This document shows positions 1-7,402 of a stretch of 8,052 nucleotides of DNA, piece after piece. Source of the DNA: Nocardioidaceae bacterium (GTDB lineage: Bacteria; Actinomycetota; Actinomycetes; Propionibacteriales; Nocardioidaceae); the NCBI GenBank assembly GCA_020438665.1, contig JAGQUE010000308.1, positions 1 to 8,052 of the forward strand. The letters run 5' to 3'. The notes below the pieces were generated by a model, which was not told the origin of the DNA, did no database searches, and worked only from the letters and a program-made list of their open reading frames with translations. A program made the translations under genes and the position numbers. Every line of letters begins with the position of its first letter. Positions within the stretch are counted from its first letter, which is position 1.

Positions 1-1925
1 CCGCGCCGGGGTCCGGGCTGCTCGACGGGGTGCAGCGCCCGGATCTGCTCACGCAGGGCCGCGGCGCCCGAGCTGGTCGCGTCGGGGTCCAGTCCGGTGA
101 TCCGGGCGTGGGCCGCACGGTCGGCCAGGTCGTCGAGGCGGGCGTCGAGCCCGTCGTCATGGGGCGAGCGCTCGCGGCGACGCCCGCGTGTCGCCGCGGG
201 CGCCGGCGCCACCTTCGGGGAGTCGTCCCCACCCGGACCGGCGACGTGGTGCGGAGCGCTGTTGCCGGCCAGGTCGACGGTCCAGGCGCGGAAGGAGTAG
301 CTGCGGCCATAGCGCAGCCACGGCAGCGTCAACGGCTCGATCCGGCTGGTCGTGGCGACCGGGTTCACCGGATCCGGGTCGGGGTTCGGTGCGTCGACGA
401 CGACCTCGTCACCACCCTGGTGCACCACCACCTTGCCGGGGCGGGGCACTGACAGCGACCAGCCCTCCCACCCGGCGAGCACCTCGTGGGCGTAGTACAG
501 CGCGTCGGGGGACTGCCCGTCGGCGTCCTCCGCCCGGGCCAGCGCAGCGCCCTGCAGGAAGCCGGTGTCGGCGGCGTCGGACAGCACCATGCCGGCACCG
601 TCCACCTCGACGTCGATGCGGCGCCGGTGGAGCGAGTGCCACTGTGCGGAGACGTCGTCCCACACCTCCAACCGCAGCCCGCGGGCCAGTGCCTCGATGG
701 TCTGCGGTGGCGCCTTGCCGGCGAGCAGGTCGAGGTCGCGGGAGGGGATGTCGGCCAGCTGCTCCTGGAGGTGGTCGGAGCGGTCGACCCGGGCCACGGC
801 CAGGCCGCTGGCCCGCAGGCCCGGGGGTGCCGAGGTCACGGCGTCGCCGTTGAGCTCGGTGGCCAGCATCCGCGGCAGGGTGCGGACGTACTGCTCCAGC
901 TTGAGCGCCGAGGCGTCCGGGTCCAGGTCGAGCACGCGGTAGCGCTCCTCGTCCCCCAGCCGCAGCATGCCGCGGTGGTGGTCACCGCTCGCCGAGGCGG
1001 CCCAGAAGCCGTGCCCGTCCACGACGCAGGACGTCCGGGGTTGTGCGGGAACGGGGTTGGCCAGGCCCGGCACCGTCACGGTCGCCGCGATCTCGGTCAC
1101 GCCGGCGAGCGCGTCCACATCGTCGACGTGCAGATCGATGACCAGCCCCAGCCGACGCAGCAGCGGAGAGAGGTCGCCGATCATGCCGACGCGCTCGTGG
1201 AAGTCGGGGACGGGCTTGACGACCGGGGCGCGGGTTGCGCCGGGGACGGGCTCGGCGCGGTACGAGCGGTCGGCCCCGGGCCGCTGGTAATAGCGGCGGG
1301 CACGGTGGACATCCGCGGTGAGGCCGATCAGTGGCTGGTCGTCGGCACCACCCGGGTCGTGCCGCCCGCCGCCGGTGACGTCGTCCAGGAAGTTCGTCGC
1401 CCACTCGTCGATGTCCACCTCGTCGCCCAGGAGCAGGTCGAGCGGGAGGCGCCGCTCGAACTGACCGAGCCCGATCGCACCGAGCAGCAGCCCGGTGAGG
1501 GCGTTGCCGCCGACCGGAGGGGAATCCACCGGGGAGGAGAACAGGGCCCCGGCGTGGGCGAGCAGCGCGTGCTGCTGCATCCGGTGAGCGGGGAAGCTGC
1601 GCCACTCCAGGCTGGCAGGGTCGGCGGTCTGCCAGGCCCGGACGGTCAGCTTCTCGGGGAAGACCCGCGGCCACACCGCCGTCTCGAGCACGCCCAGCAG
1701 CGGGGTGGCCGGGATCGGGTGCGCCACCCCGCCGACGTACCCGACCAACGCGACCTCGGCGCCGAGGAGCTCGGAGGTCCAGTCCGAGACGTGCGCGAAG
1801 TCGCCCAGCACCCCCTCGGCACCGTCGGGGGTCAGCCGGTGGCTGACGAACAGCGACACGTGGACCTGCTGGTCCGGGTCGGCGGTGCGGGGAAGGGCGG
1901 TGACGAGGAAGGACTCGGTGACCAT
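1..1925 (-). CDS. Large uncharacterised protein, second gene of operon (partial, C-terminus outside window)
   Basis: An open frame of 641 codons runs from ATG at 1925 to the left window edge without a stop, so the C-terminus is missing. The start is supported by GGGAG (1936-1932) six bases upstream and by its position one base after the TGA of the preceding gene. The protein begins MVTESFLVTALPRT, with no signal peptide or membrane helix. Visible landmarks are VSLFVSHRLTPDG (about residues 23-35), LEVWDDVSAQWHSLHRRRID (about 420-440), YYAHEVLAGWEGWSLSVPRP (about 477-496) and YGRSYSFRAWTVDLAGNS (about 537-554). I recognise this motif order from large uncharacterised bacterial proteins that occur beside homologues of the upstream gene; that is memory, not a search. 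The last visible residues (about 570-641) are polar and charged and look like a linker. No catalytic motif is visible. The reading frame is certain, the function unknown. Confidence 0.92.
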   Translation of the reverse strand, partial: MVTESFLVTALPRTADPDQQVHVSLFVSHRLTPDGAEGVLGDFAHVSDWTSELLGAEVALVGYVGGVAHPIPATPLLGVLETAVWPRVFPEKLTVRAWQTADPASLEWRSFPAHRMQQHALLAHAGALFSSPVDSPPVGGNALTGLLLGAIGLGQFERRLPLDLLLGDEVDIDEWATNFLDDVTGGGRHDPGGADDQPLIGLTADVHRARRYYQRPGADRSYRAEPVPGATRAPVVKPVPDFHERVGMIGDLSPLLRRLGLVIDLHVDDVDALAGVTEIAATVTVPGLANPVPAQPRTSCVVDGHGFWAASASGDHHRGMLRLGDEERYRVLDLDPDASALKLEQYVRTLPRMLATELNGDAVTSAPPGLRASGLAVARVDRSDHLQEQLADIPSRDLDLLAGKAPPQTIEALARGLRLEVWDDVSAQWHSLHRRRIDVEVDGAGMVLSDAADTGFLQGAALARAEDADGQSPDALYYAHEVLAGWEGWSLSVPRPGKVVVHQGGDEVVVDAPNPDPDPVNPVATTSRIEPLTLPWLRYGRSYSFRAWTVDLAGNSAPHHVAGPGGDDSPKVAPAPAATRGRRRERSPHDDGLDARLDDLADRAAHARITGLDPDATSSGAAALREQIRALHPVEQPGPRR

Positions 1926-1926
1926 G

Positions 1927-4900
1927 TCAGGCTCCCGCGAAGGCGCCGCAGTAGTCCGACCACGCGGCGGGGATGTGGGTGAGCGGGGTGCCGTCCTCGG
2001 GCACGCCCAGGATCTGGGCCAGGGTCGGGTCGCCGTTGGAGCCGGCCAGCTGGCGCTCGCAGCTGATCTGGACCGAGGCCGAGAAGAACAGCACCTCGAC
2101 CTCGACGGTGATCGACGCGCGGCCGACCATCTTGCCGGTGTCGAAGTCATAGGTCAGCGACAGCTCGAGGGTGATCGACGCCGAGATGAGGCCGAGCACG
2201 TCGACCGCGCCGCGGATGCGGAAGTAGCCGGTCAGGGATCCCTCGTCACCCTCCAGGCGCAGATAGACGCCCACCATCACCGAGACCGAGCCCGAGGCGA
2301 CGCCGAAGTCCAGCGACAGCGAGGCGCCCGCCTCGAGGGCCATCTCCAGCATGACCAGGCCCTTGGGGGAGAGCCGCAGCCCGACGAACCCGCCGCCGCC
2401 GATCGCCATCACCGTCAGCCGGAACGGCTTCTCCCGGGTGCAGAAGTTGAAGCCAACGGTGAGCGCGTCCCCGAGGAACGGGACCCTCACGTCGGCGCCC
2501 AGGCTGATGTTCTCGAGGCTGAAGACGCCGATCGCGAGGTTGGGCAGTGCCAGGTCGAAGCCGGCGGTGACGCCATCGGCCGCGACGTCCACATAGGGCG
2601 GGTCGGAGAAGCCGTCGAAGGGGATGAGCTCCTGCAGCGTCTCGATGAAGCCCAAGATCCCCTGCCACTGCATCCCGGTGAAGACGACGTCGACCTCGGG
2701 CTTGCGGCCCGCTGGGGCGTGGAACGCCAGCCGGTCGAACCGCATCGTCAGGAGCGTCGCACCGGGGAAGAGGTTGAGCCCGAAGTCGCGCAGCTCCGCG
2801 AGCACGTCGACCCCGACACCCTCGGCACCCGAGGCCCGCGCCTCCACCGAGAGCAGGAAGCCGTCGTCCGGGACGAAGAACAGCGCCTGGTCGTCGCTCG
2901 CGCCGTCGGGGAAGTTCTTCATCGTCGGTCGCCACTGGAAGCGGGCCCGGACGGTCATGCTGGCGGGGTCGATGCCGTTGACGAAGTCGGCGATCCCGGC
3001 GATCGTGTCGGCGACCGCCGCCGCGTCGAGGACGGGGCGCAGGGCACCGACCAGCCGTTCCAGCGGCGCCTTCACCGACGCCGGCATCGGCAGGTCGGCC
3101 ACCGCGGTGCCGAGCGAGCCGACGAACCCGGACAGGTCGTCGAGGAGGGCGGCGACTGCGGCGGTGACCGTGGCCAGGTCGCTGGGCTCGTCCAGCGCCA
3201 TCAGGGTGTCCAGCGCCGCGGTGAGGTCGGTGACCGCCTGGCTCACCCCGGCCTGGACCGCCGCCACCGCCGCGTGGGCCTGGTCGGCCTGCTGCTGGAG
3301 CACCGCGGTGGGCGCGCTCGCGGCGTCGTCCTGGAGCCGGGTGACCGCCGCATCGACCCCGGCCACCAGGTCCTCCAGGTCGGCCAGCAGCGCGGCGATC
3401 CGGTCCAGCTGCTCGGTGACGAAGCGGGGCGCCTTGTCGAGGCCGGCCAGGGCCAGCACATCGGTCAGGTCGAAGAGCCCGAACAGCTTGGGGAGGACGC
3501 CGGCCAGGAACTTGGTGGGATCGAAGTCGAGTCCCGGTTGGGTGGGGCTCACCACGGAGGTGATGTCGCCGACGATGCCGATGGTGCGCGACAGGCCCTC
3601 GACCGGGAGGTCCGGCTGGACGAAGCCGCCGGCCCGGTCGGTGCCGCCTCCGAACGAGATGCTCGCCGGCGTGGTCAGCCTCAGCAGCACCTGGCCGACC
3701 TGGTTGGCGCCGGTAAAGCCGTCGGCCAGGTAGGGGTCGGCGTAGGACACGGTGACCGGGCCGGCGCTCGGAGCCAGGTGCTGCATCGCCGGGACGACCA
3801 GATCGGCGTCGCCCAGCCGAGGCGTGGCGGTGCCGACCTGGGCGGTGCCGTCGAGCCGCAGCGTGACCACCTCATAGGCGGTGTCACCCGGCACCGCGGC
3901 GGGCGCCAGCGCGACCACCTGGCCGTCACCCGGGACCGCGCGGTCGGGATCGCCGCGGTAGGTGGTCTCGACGTCGGCTCGCTCGGCGGCGCTCTCCATC
4001 GTCTCGGAGACCGCGAGCAACGGTGCCCGCAGGATCACCCGGCGGCCCTCGTGGTCCAGGCAGTCGAGCAGGAAGCGGAAGCGGCCGCCGTCGACCATCG
4101 GCCAGAACAGGTCGTCGCCGTGTCCACCCACCTGTCCCGCCACGTTGGGCGGATAGGGCGGCGGGAGCTGGAAGTCGAGGTTCGGTGTCGTCGACGGCCG
4201 GATCCGGATCTGCTTGAACGGCCAGTCCCGGCCGTCGTAGGTCAGGACCGGGTCCCGCAGGGTGAGGAACTTGCGCTGGTAGAGCCGCGCCTGCGGGTTG
4301 GTGGCCGTCGTGACCTTGCGCTCGGTGATCGTCACCAGGTTGGCCCGGTGTCCGGTCGGGTAGAAGTAGTAGGGCTCCACCACTCGGACGTAGTAGTCGC
4401 GGCCGCTGGCCGCCTCGTGGTCCCAGGCGGTGATGATCTTGTCGGTGTGCCGATAGGGCGCGGAGTCCCACCGGCCGTGCAGGTCCAGCCACGCGCCGAG
4501 CGAGGACAGGTAGAGCCGGTCGGCGGTCACCGGCTGCGGCGGCGCGAGGGCGGGGTCGGCCGACTCGCGGACCAGCGCCTCGCGATCCTCGGCGGTGAGC
4601 GAGGCCAGGAACATGATCGGGTCGGGGGCCGGGTCTTCGAGGTCGCGGGCCCAGACGGCGCGCACCAGCTTCTGCGGGTCAGCGGTCTCGTCGATCGACA
4701 CCGTGCCGTCCTCGGCCACTCGCCGTACGCCGAGGCGGCTGTGCCACAGCTCCACCCGGGTGGGGTCGTGGGCCCGGGACGGGTCGGGCGGCACCACCCG
4801 GGGCGTGGTGGCGTGGGTGAAGCCCTCCAGGACGCTCGGCGAGACGATCAGCCGGAACGGCGCCTCGATGGCGGTCTCGTCGGGCAGCGGTGCCCGGGGC

Positions 4901-5589
4901 TGCTGCCGGCGTGGCCGCACGATCGGCGGGTCGAACGTCAGCCCCCCGGGGCCGTCCAGGATGCCGCGTCGCCCCAACCCGGTGAGGTCGACCGCGCGCT
5001 CCTGGGCGAGCAGGGTGCGGGCCGTCCGCAGCGCGCCGGCTCCCCGCACCAGGTCGCGGGGTGAGACGGCCGGGGCCGCGGCTCCGGCCGCCGGTGCGAG
5101 CACCAGCCCGTCGCTGCCGCGCAGCAGCCGCAGCCCGCCCGGCAGCGTGACCACGCCGACGGCGTCGGCGAACGCGCCAGGGGTGAAGCGGCGCAGCATG
5201 GCTCGCGGCAGTGCCAGCGGCGCGACCCGCAGGGGCAGCCGCGACATGGCCTCCAGCAGTCCGGCGACGGCGACGGGGATCCGCTCCCCGGCGGGAACGT
5301 CGAAGACGAGCCGGGAGCCGTTGGCGGCCCGGACGGGGACGGGGACCGGCGACAGCGGGACCGGGAGCGGGCTGTTCGGCTCCGGCTCCGCGGCCTCATG
5401 GACGTGCTGGTAGGAGAAGCCGACCTCCAGGCGGGCGTCGTCGGCCTCGGGCTCCCACGCGACGTCGGCACCCTCGCCGACGGTGCGCAGCCCATAGCCC
5501 GTGACGTCCAGGACGACCAGGTCCTCGGGTCTGAGGACCCGGAGATGGTGGCTCGGTGCGGTGGTGGCTGCACGCGTACGTCGGCGCAT
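1927..5589 (-). CDS. Large uncharacterised multi-region protein, 1220 aa, first gene of operon
   Basis: This complete 1220-residue gene has ATG at 5589 preceded by a near-ideal GGAGGT four bases away. It has no signal peptide and no clear membrane helix. N-terminal landmarks are LRVLRPEDLVVLDVTGYGLR (about residues 16-35), a proline-valine-rich stretch (about 72-90), APFRLIVSPSVLEGFTHAT (about 242-260), ELWHSRLGVRR (about 279), LYLSSLGAWLDLHGRWD (about 358) and GRDYYVRVV…YPTGHRANLVTITERK (about 394-424). A helical, alanine/leucine/aspartate-rich, probably coiled-coil region spans about 724-872. From about 910 to 1186 the chain is a run of alternating hydrophobic strands with glycine turns, for example YLRLEGDEGSLTGYFRIRG and ITVEVEVLFFSASVQIS. 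It ends with WSDYCGAFAGA. The motif set matches, from memory, recurrent large uncharacterised proteins; I know no reaction or partner. It is followed after one base by a second large gene of the same kind. A CRP-like dyad lies upstream. Confidence 0.95.
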   Translation of the reverse strand: MRRRTRAATTAPSHHLRVLRPEDLVVLDVTGYGLRTVGEGADVAWEPEADDARLEVGFSYQHVHEAAEPEPNSPLPVPLSPVPVPVRAANGSRLVFDVPAGERIPVAVAGLLEAMSRLPLRVAPLALPRAMLRRFTPGAFADAVGVVTLPGGLRLLRGSDGLVLAPAAGAAAPAVSPRDLVRGAGALRTARTLLAQERAVDLTGLGRRGILDGPGGLTFDPPIVRPRRQQPRAPLPDETAIEAPFRLIVSPSVLEGFTHATTPRVVPPDPSRAHDPTRVELWHSRLGVRRVAEDGTVSIDETADPQKLVRAVWARDLEDPAPDPIMFLASLTAEDREALVRESADPALAPPQPVTADRLYLSSLGAWLDLHGRWDSAPYRHTDKIITAWDHEAASGRDYYVRVVEPYYFYPTGHRANLVTITERKVTTATNPQARLYQRKFLTLRDPVLTYDGRDWPFKQIRIRPSTTPNLDFQLPPPYPPNVAGQVGGHGDDLFWPMVDGGRFRFLLDCLDHEGRRVILRAPLLAVSETMESAAERADVETTYRGDPDRAVPGDGQVVALAPAAVPGDTAYEVVTLRLDGTAQVGTATPRLGDADLVVPAMQHLAPSAGPVTVSYADPYLADGFTGANQVGQVLLRLTTPASISFGGGTDRAGGFVQPDLPVEGLSRTIGIVGDITSVVSPTQPGLDFDPTKFLAGVLPKLFGLFDLTDVLALAGLDKAPRFVTEQLDRIAALLADLEDLVAGVDAAVTRLQDDAASAPTAVLQQQADQAHAAVAAVQAGVSQAVTDLTAALDTLMALDEPSDLATVTAAVAALLDDLSGFVGSLGTAVADLPMPASVKAPLERLVGALRPVLDAAAVADTIAGIADFVNGIDPASMTVRARFQWRPTMKNFPDGASDDQALFFVPDDGFLLSVEARASGAEGVGVDVLAELRDFGLNLFPGATLLTMRFDRLAFHAPAGRKPEVDVVFTGMQWQGILGFIETLQELIPFDGFSDPPYVDVAADGVTAGFDLALPNLAIGVFSLENISLGADVRVPFLGDALTVGFNFCTREKPFRLTVMAIGGGGFVGLRLSPKGLVMLEMALEAGASLSLDFGVASGSVSVMVGVYLRLEGDEGSLTGYFRIRGAVDVLGLISASITLELSLTYDFDTGKMVGRASITVEVEVLFFSASVQISCERQLAGSNGDPTLAQILGVPEDGTPLTHIPAAWSDYCGAFAGA
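1932..1936 (-). promoter_or_regulatory. Ribosome binding site of the second large gene
   Basis: GGGAG lies six bases before the ATG at 1925 and inside the last codons of the upstream gene (…Ala-Gly-Ala-stop). The stop and next start read TGACATG. This arrangement fixes the downstream start and fits translational coupling. Confidence 0.7.
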
Positions 5590-5593
5590 CGTG

Positions 5594-5599
5594 ACCTCC
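5594..5599 (-). promoter_or_regulatory. Strong Shine-Dalgarno of the 1220-aa gene
   Basis: The minus strand reads GGAGGT, then CACG, then ATG at 5589. This strong site decides the start and suggests efficient translation of the first operon gene. Confidence 0.85.
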
Positions 5600-5614
5600 G
5601 CCGGGGCGGGTCGC

Positions 5615-5628
5615 GGGGTCCGAACCCC
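5615..5628 (-). other. Short leader hairpin (GGGGT / ACCCC)
   Basis: Five-base perfect arms (5615-5619 and 5624-5628) surround a four-base loop, 15 bases before the GGAGGT of the large gene. If the transcript starts near the dyad at 5648-5669, this would be in its 5' untranslated leader. In DNA this GC-rich, an inverted repeat of this size can arise by chance. Confidence 0.3.
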
Positions 5629-5647
5629 AGCCTCACGAGTAAAGCAT

Positions 5648-5669
5648 CGTTGTGACCTGGCTCACAACG
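5648..5669. promoter_or_regulatory. CRP/FNR/GlxR-type operator, 22-bp dyad
   Basis: Two perfect 8-base arms, CGTTGTGA and TCACAACG, are separated by six bases. The core TGTGA-N6-TCACA is the classical consensus of cAMP-receptor-like regulators (CRP in enterics and mycobacteria, GlxR in corynebacteria). It lies about 60-80 bp before the start of the 1220-aa gene on the minus strand and just after the racemase remnant. A weak -10-like TTTACT (5643-5638) follows it. With that -10, the dyad centre would sit near -28, which would favour repression over activation, but the promoter is not firmly identified. The dyad is directly visible; the regulator is inferred. Confidence 0.65.
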
Positions 5670-5671
5670 CC

Positions 5672-5698
5672 CCGCGAGGATCAGGGAGTCTCCCGCGG
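5672..5698 (-). terminator. Possible weak terminator after the racemase remnant
   Basis: Outer arms CCGCG (5672-5676) and CGCGG (5694-5698) enclose an inner GGGA/TCCC pair (5684-5687 and 5691-5694). The structure sits immediately after the TGA of the racemase remnant (5702-5700). There is no U tract and the pairing is imperfect. It may separate the glycosyltransferase unit from the large-protein operon. Confidence 0.3.
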
Positions 5699-5699
5699 C

Positions 5700-5903
5700 T
5701 CACTCGAGGGCGGCATCGATCGCAGCGGCGACGTGGAGACGGGTGGTCGGGAACAGCGGACCAGCCGCGCCAGCACCTCCAGATAGGCGTCGCGTGACGA
5801 CTCCTGGACGACGCCACGGCACAGCTCGTCATAGATCACCCGGTGGACCATCGCGCGGTCCGCCTTGGACGGCCATCCCGCCCAGCACCCCGATGGTCCG
5901 TAC
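5700..5903 (-). pseudogene. Decayed aspartate/glutamate racemase (YgeA family), two internal deletions
   Basis: Three short blocks in order match the Asp/Glu racemase family. Block 1 (5903-5874) reads VRTIGVLGGM, the family's N-terminal strand and glycine loop. Block 2 (about 5866-5759) reads KADRAMVHRVIYDELCRG…ESSRDAYLEVLARLV, normally located past residue 150. Block 3 (5759-5700) reads PLFPTTRLHVAAAIDAALE and then TGA, the normal C-terminal end. Blocks 1 and 2 are in different frames, as are 2 and 3, so two deletions with frame changes have occurred. The segments normally carrying both catalytic cysteines (the CTNT-like and GCTE regions) are lost. Block 1 begins with GTA, not a usable start, directly after the TGA of the glycosyltransferase gene; it may be a mutated GTG. 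An intact gene would have interconverted L- and D-aspartate or glutamate. Family identity rests on remembered family sequence. A 56-codon frame from ATG 5851 could still be read but would not make an active enzyme. Confidence 0.85.
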
Positions 5904-7388
5904 TCAGCTCATGTGGCTCAGCTGGGGCCACACGGCCGCCCAGCCGCCGATGGGTCCGGTGCAGACCCCGATCGGCATGCCCTGCTCCTCGTTGGCCACG
6001 GCCACGCCGTTGTCCAGTCGGCCCCTGACCCGACAGCTCTCGAAGAACTGCCGGGTCCAGTCGTACTCGGCACCCACCACGATCGCGATGTCGCGGCCCT
6101 CGGGCGGACGGCCCTCGTCAGCCAGCTGGTTGTGACCGCTGAAGACCGGCGGGAGGGCATAGTCGGGCCCGAAGCGCTCCAAGGCGCCGGCCTCCCCGTA
6201 GTTGGTGGCGAACAGCACGGCTCGGCCACGCTGGTCCGGCGGCAGGGCGGCGTACACGTCGGCGACCTGACGCACGTATGTCGGCCAGCCCACGCTGTCG
6301 CGGGCGGCTTGGTTGATCCCCGGGACGGGTGTGCGGCCGAGCATGGCCACGGGGATCACCGGCAGCGCGATGACGAGGCTGATCGCGGCATTGAGGGCCA
6401 CCAGGCCGCCGACGAACCCGGGCCGCCAGGCACGCCCGCGCCACCAGTCGACGGTCGGGACGCAGCCGATCGCGAAGAGGGTGGCCACCATCGGGAAGGC
6501 GTACGTCGGCTGCGATCCCATCGCGAAGCAGATGATGACCAGCACCACGAACGCGGGCACGAGGAAGCGGACGGGCGCCCACTCCCGGCGCCGCCACAGC
6601 GCCACCAGCCCGGCGACCCACACGGGCGCGAGCGGCGGCCCAAGCATGAGCAGCAGCATCGGCCACATCACGATCCGCACCTCACCGCCGTTGTGCTCCG
6701 ACAGCGCAGCGCCGAAGGTGAGCTGCGGAAACCCGTGTGTGGCCTGGTAGACGATCGTCGGCAGCCCGACCAGCGCGGCGATGCCCACGCCGGCCAGGAC
6801 CGGCCGCGACACGACGACCCGCCGGTGGCCGACCAGCAGCAGACCCGCGGCCAGCGACGCCAGCAGGATCACGATGAGCAGCTTGTTGGCGAACGCAAGC
6901 CCGGTCAGGGCGCCGGCCAGCAGCCACCAGCGGCCCTCGTCGCGCATCAGTGCTCGGACGACGCAGAGCATGACCGCCAGCCAGAAGACGGTGTCGAGGC
7001 TGTTGGTCAGCAGCGAGTGACCGAACACCAGCGGGAAGGCCGCGAAGGCATAGCCCCAGGCGGCGAGCGCCTGGGCCGTGCGGTCGCCGCCGACCTCGCG
7101 GGTGAGCCGGGCGACGAGCCACACAGCGACGACGGCCATCAGCACCGCCGGCAGCCGCAGCGCCCACACCGTGTCACCCAGCACCCGTGTGGCCGCGTGG
7201 ACCAGCAGCGGCGTGAGCGGCGGTTGGTCCAGGTAGCCCCAGGCCGGGGGCAGCATGCGGAAGTAGAGCTCGTCGCGGTGGTAGCCGTACCGCGGCGCGA
7301 GGGCCAGCAGGACGACGGCCTGGGTGCCCATGGCCGCGAGTACCGGGCCGCGCGCGAAGGTCGGCGGCGAAGAGGTCACGGTGCTCAT
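5904..7388 (-). CDS. GT39/PMT-like membrane glycosyltransferase (ArnT-type GT-C fold), 494 aa
   Basis: This complete polytopic membrane protein has about eleven hydrophobic segments between residues 15 and 356, followed by a soluble C-terminal domain (about 360-494). The motif YHRDELYF (Asp39, Glu40) in the first external loop is the usual catalytic acidic site of the dolichyl-phosphate-mannose mannosyltransferase/ArnT group. WGYLDQPPLTP follows it, also typical. The C-terminal NYGEAGALERFG…LPPVFSGHN matches the end domain of actinobacterial members. Such enzymes take a sugar from a polyprenyl-phosphate donor on the outer face of the membrane and attach it to protein, lipid or cell-wall glycan; the substrate here cannot be read from sequence. 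The length is normal. The start at 7388 lacks an ideal ribosome site: GGAGGT (7411-7406) is 17 bases away, in front of a tiny overlapping frame. The gene is followed without gap by the racemase remnant. Confidence 0.94.
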   Translation of the reverse strand: MSTVTSSPPTFARGPVLAAMGTQAVVLLALAPRYGYHRDELYFRMLPPAWGYLDQPPLTPLLVHAATRVLGDTVWALRLPAVLMAVVAVWLVARLTREVGGDRTAQALAAWGYAFAAFPLVFGHSLLTNSLDTVFWLAVMLCVVRALMRDEGRWWLLAGALTGLAFANKLLIVILLASLAAGLLLVGHRRVVVSRPVLAGVGIAALVGLPTIVYQATHGFPQLTFGAALSEHNGGEVRIVMWPMLLLMLGPPLAPVWVAGLVALWRRREWAPVRFLVPAFVVLVIICFAMGSQPTYAFPMVATLFAIGCVPTVDWWRGRAWRPGFVGGLVALNAAISLVIALPVIPVAMLGRTPVPGINQAARDSVGWPTYVRQVADVYAALPPDQRGRAVLFATNYGEAGALERFGPDYALPPVFSGHNQLADEGRPPEGRDIAIVVGAEYDWTRQFFESCRVRGRLDNGVAVANEEQGMPIGVCTGPIGGWAAVWPQLSHMS

Positions 7389-7402
7389 GGCGACACCACC
7401 AT
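7385..7402 (-). CDS. Possible 5-codon leader frame MVVSP overlapping the glycosyltransferase start
   Basis: The frame ATG GTG GTG TCG CCA TGA starts three bases after the only strong Shine-Dalgarno (GGAGGT, 7411-7406). It ends in an ATGA overlap with the glycosyltransferase ATG at 7388. Start from either GTG (7399 or 7396) would give better spacing in the same frame. Reinitiation or coupling is possible. The frame is too short to support by coding evidence. Confidence 0.3.
   Translation of the reverse strand: MVVSP

Noticed and set aside
486..1982. 498-codon plus-strand open frame opposite the partial large gene
   Set aside because: Same antisense shadow effect. The minus frame continues unbroken through the region and carries family-like motifs.
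1705..5064. 1119-codon open frame on the plus strand opposite the giant gene
   Set aside because: Its translation is low-complexity (Arg, Gly, Glu, Gln, His, Val) with no recognisable motif or hydrophobic core. It is the mirror of a GC-biased minus-strand gene whose protein has clear conserved blocks, a strong ribosome site and an operon context.
5331..5349. Short GGGGAC-type six-base repeat inside the giant gene
   Set aside because: Unit length is a multiple of three and it encodes the proline-valine-rich stretch. It would not switch the frame, so it is not a phase-variation tract.
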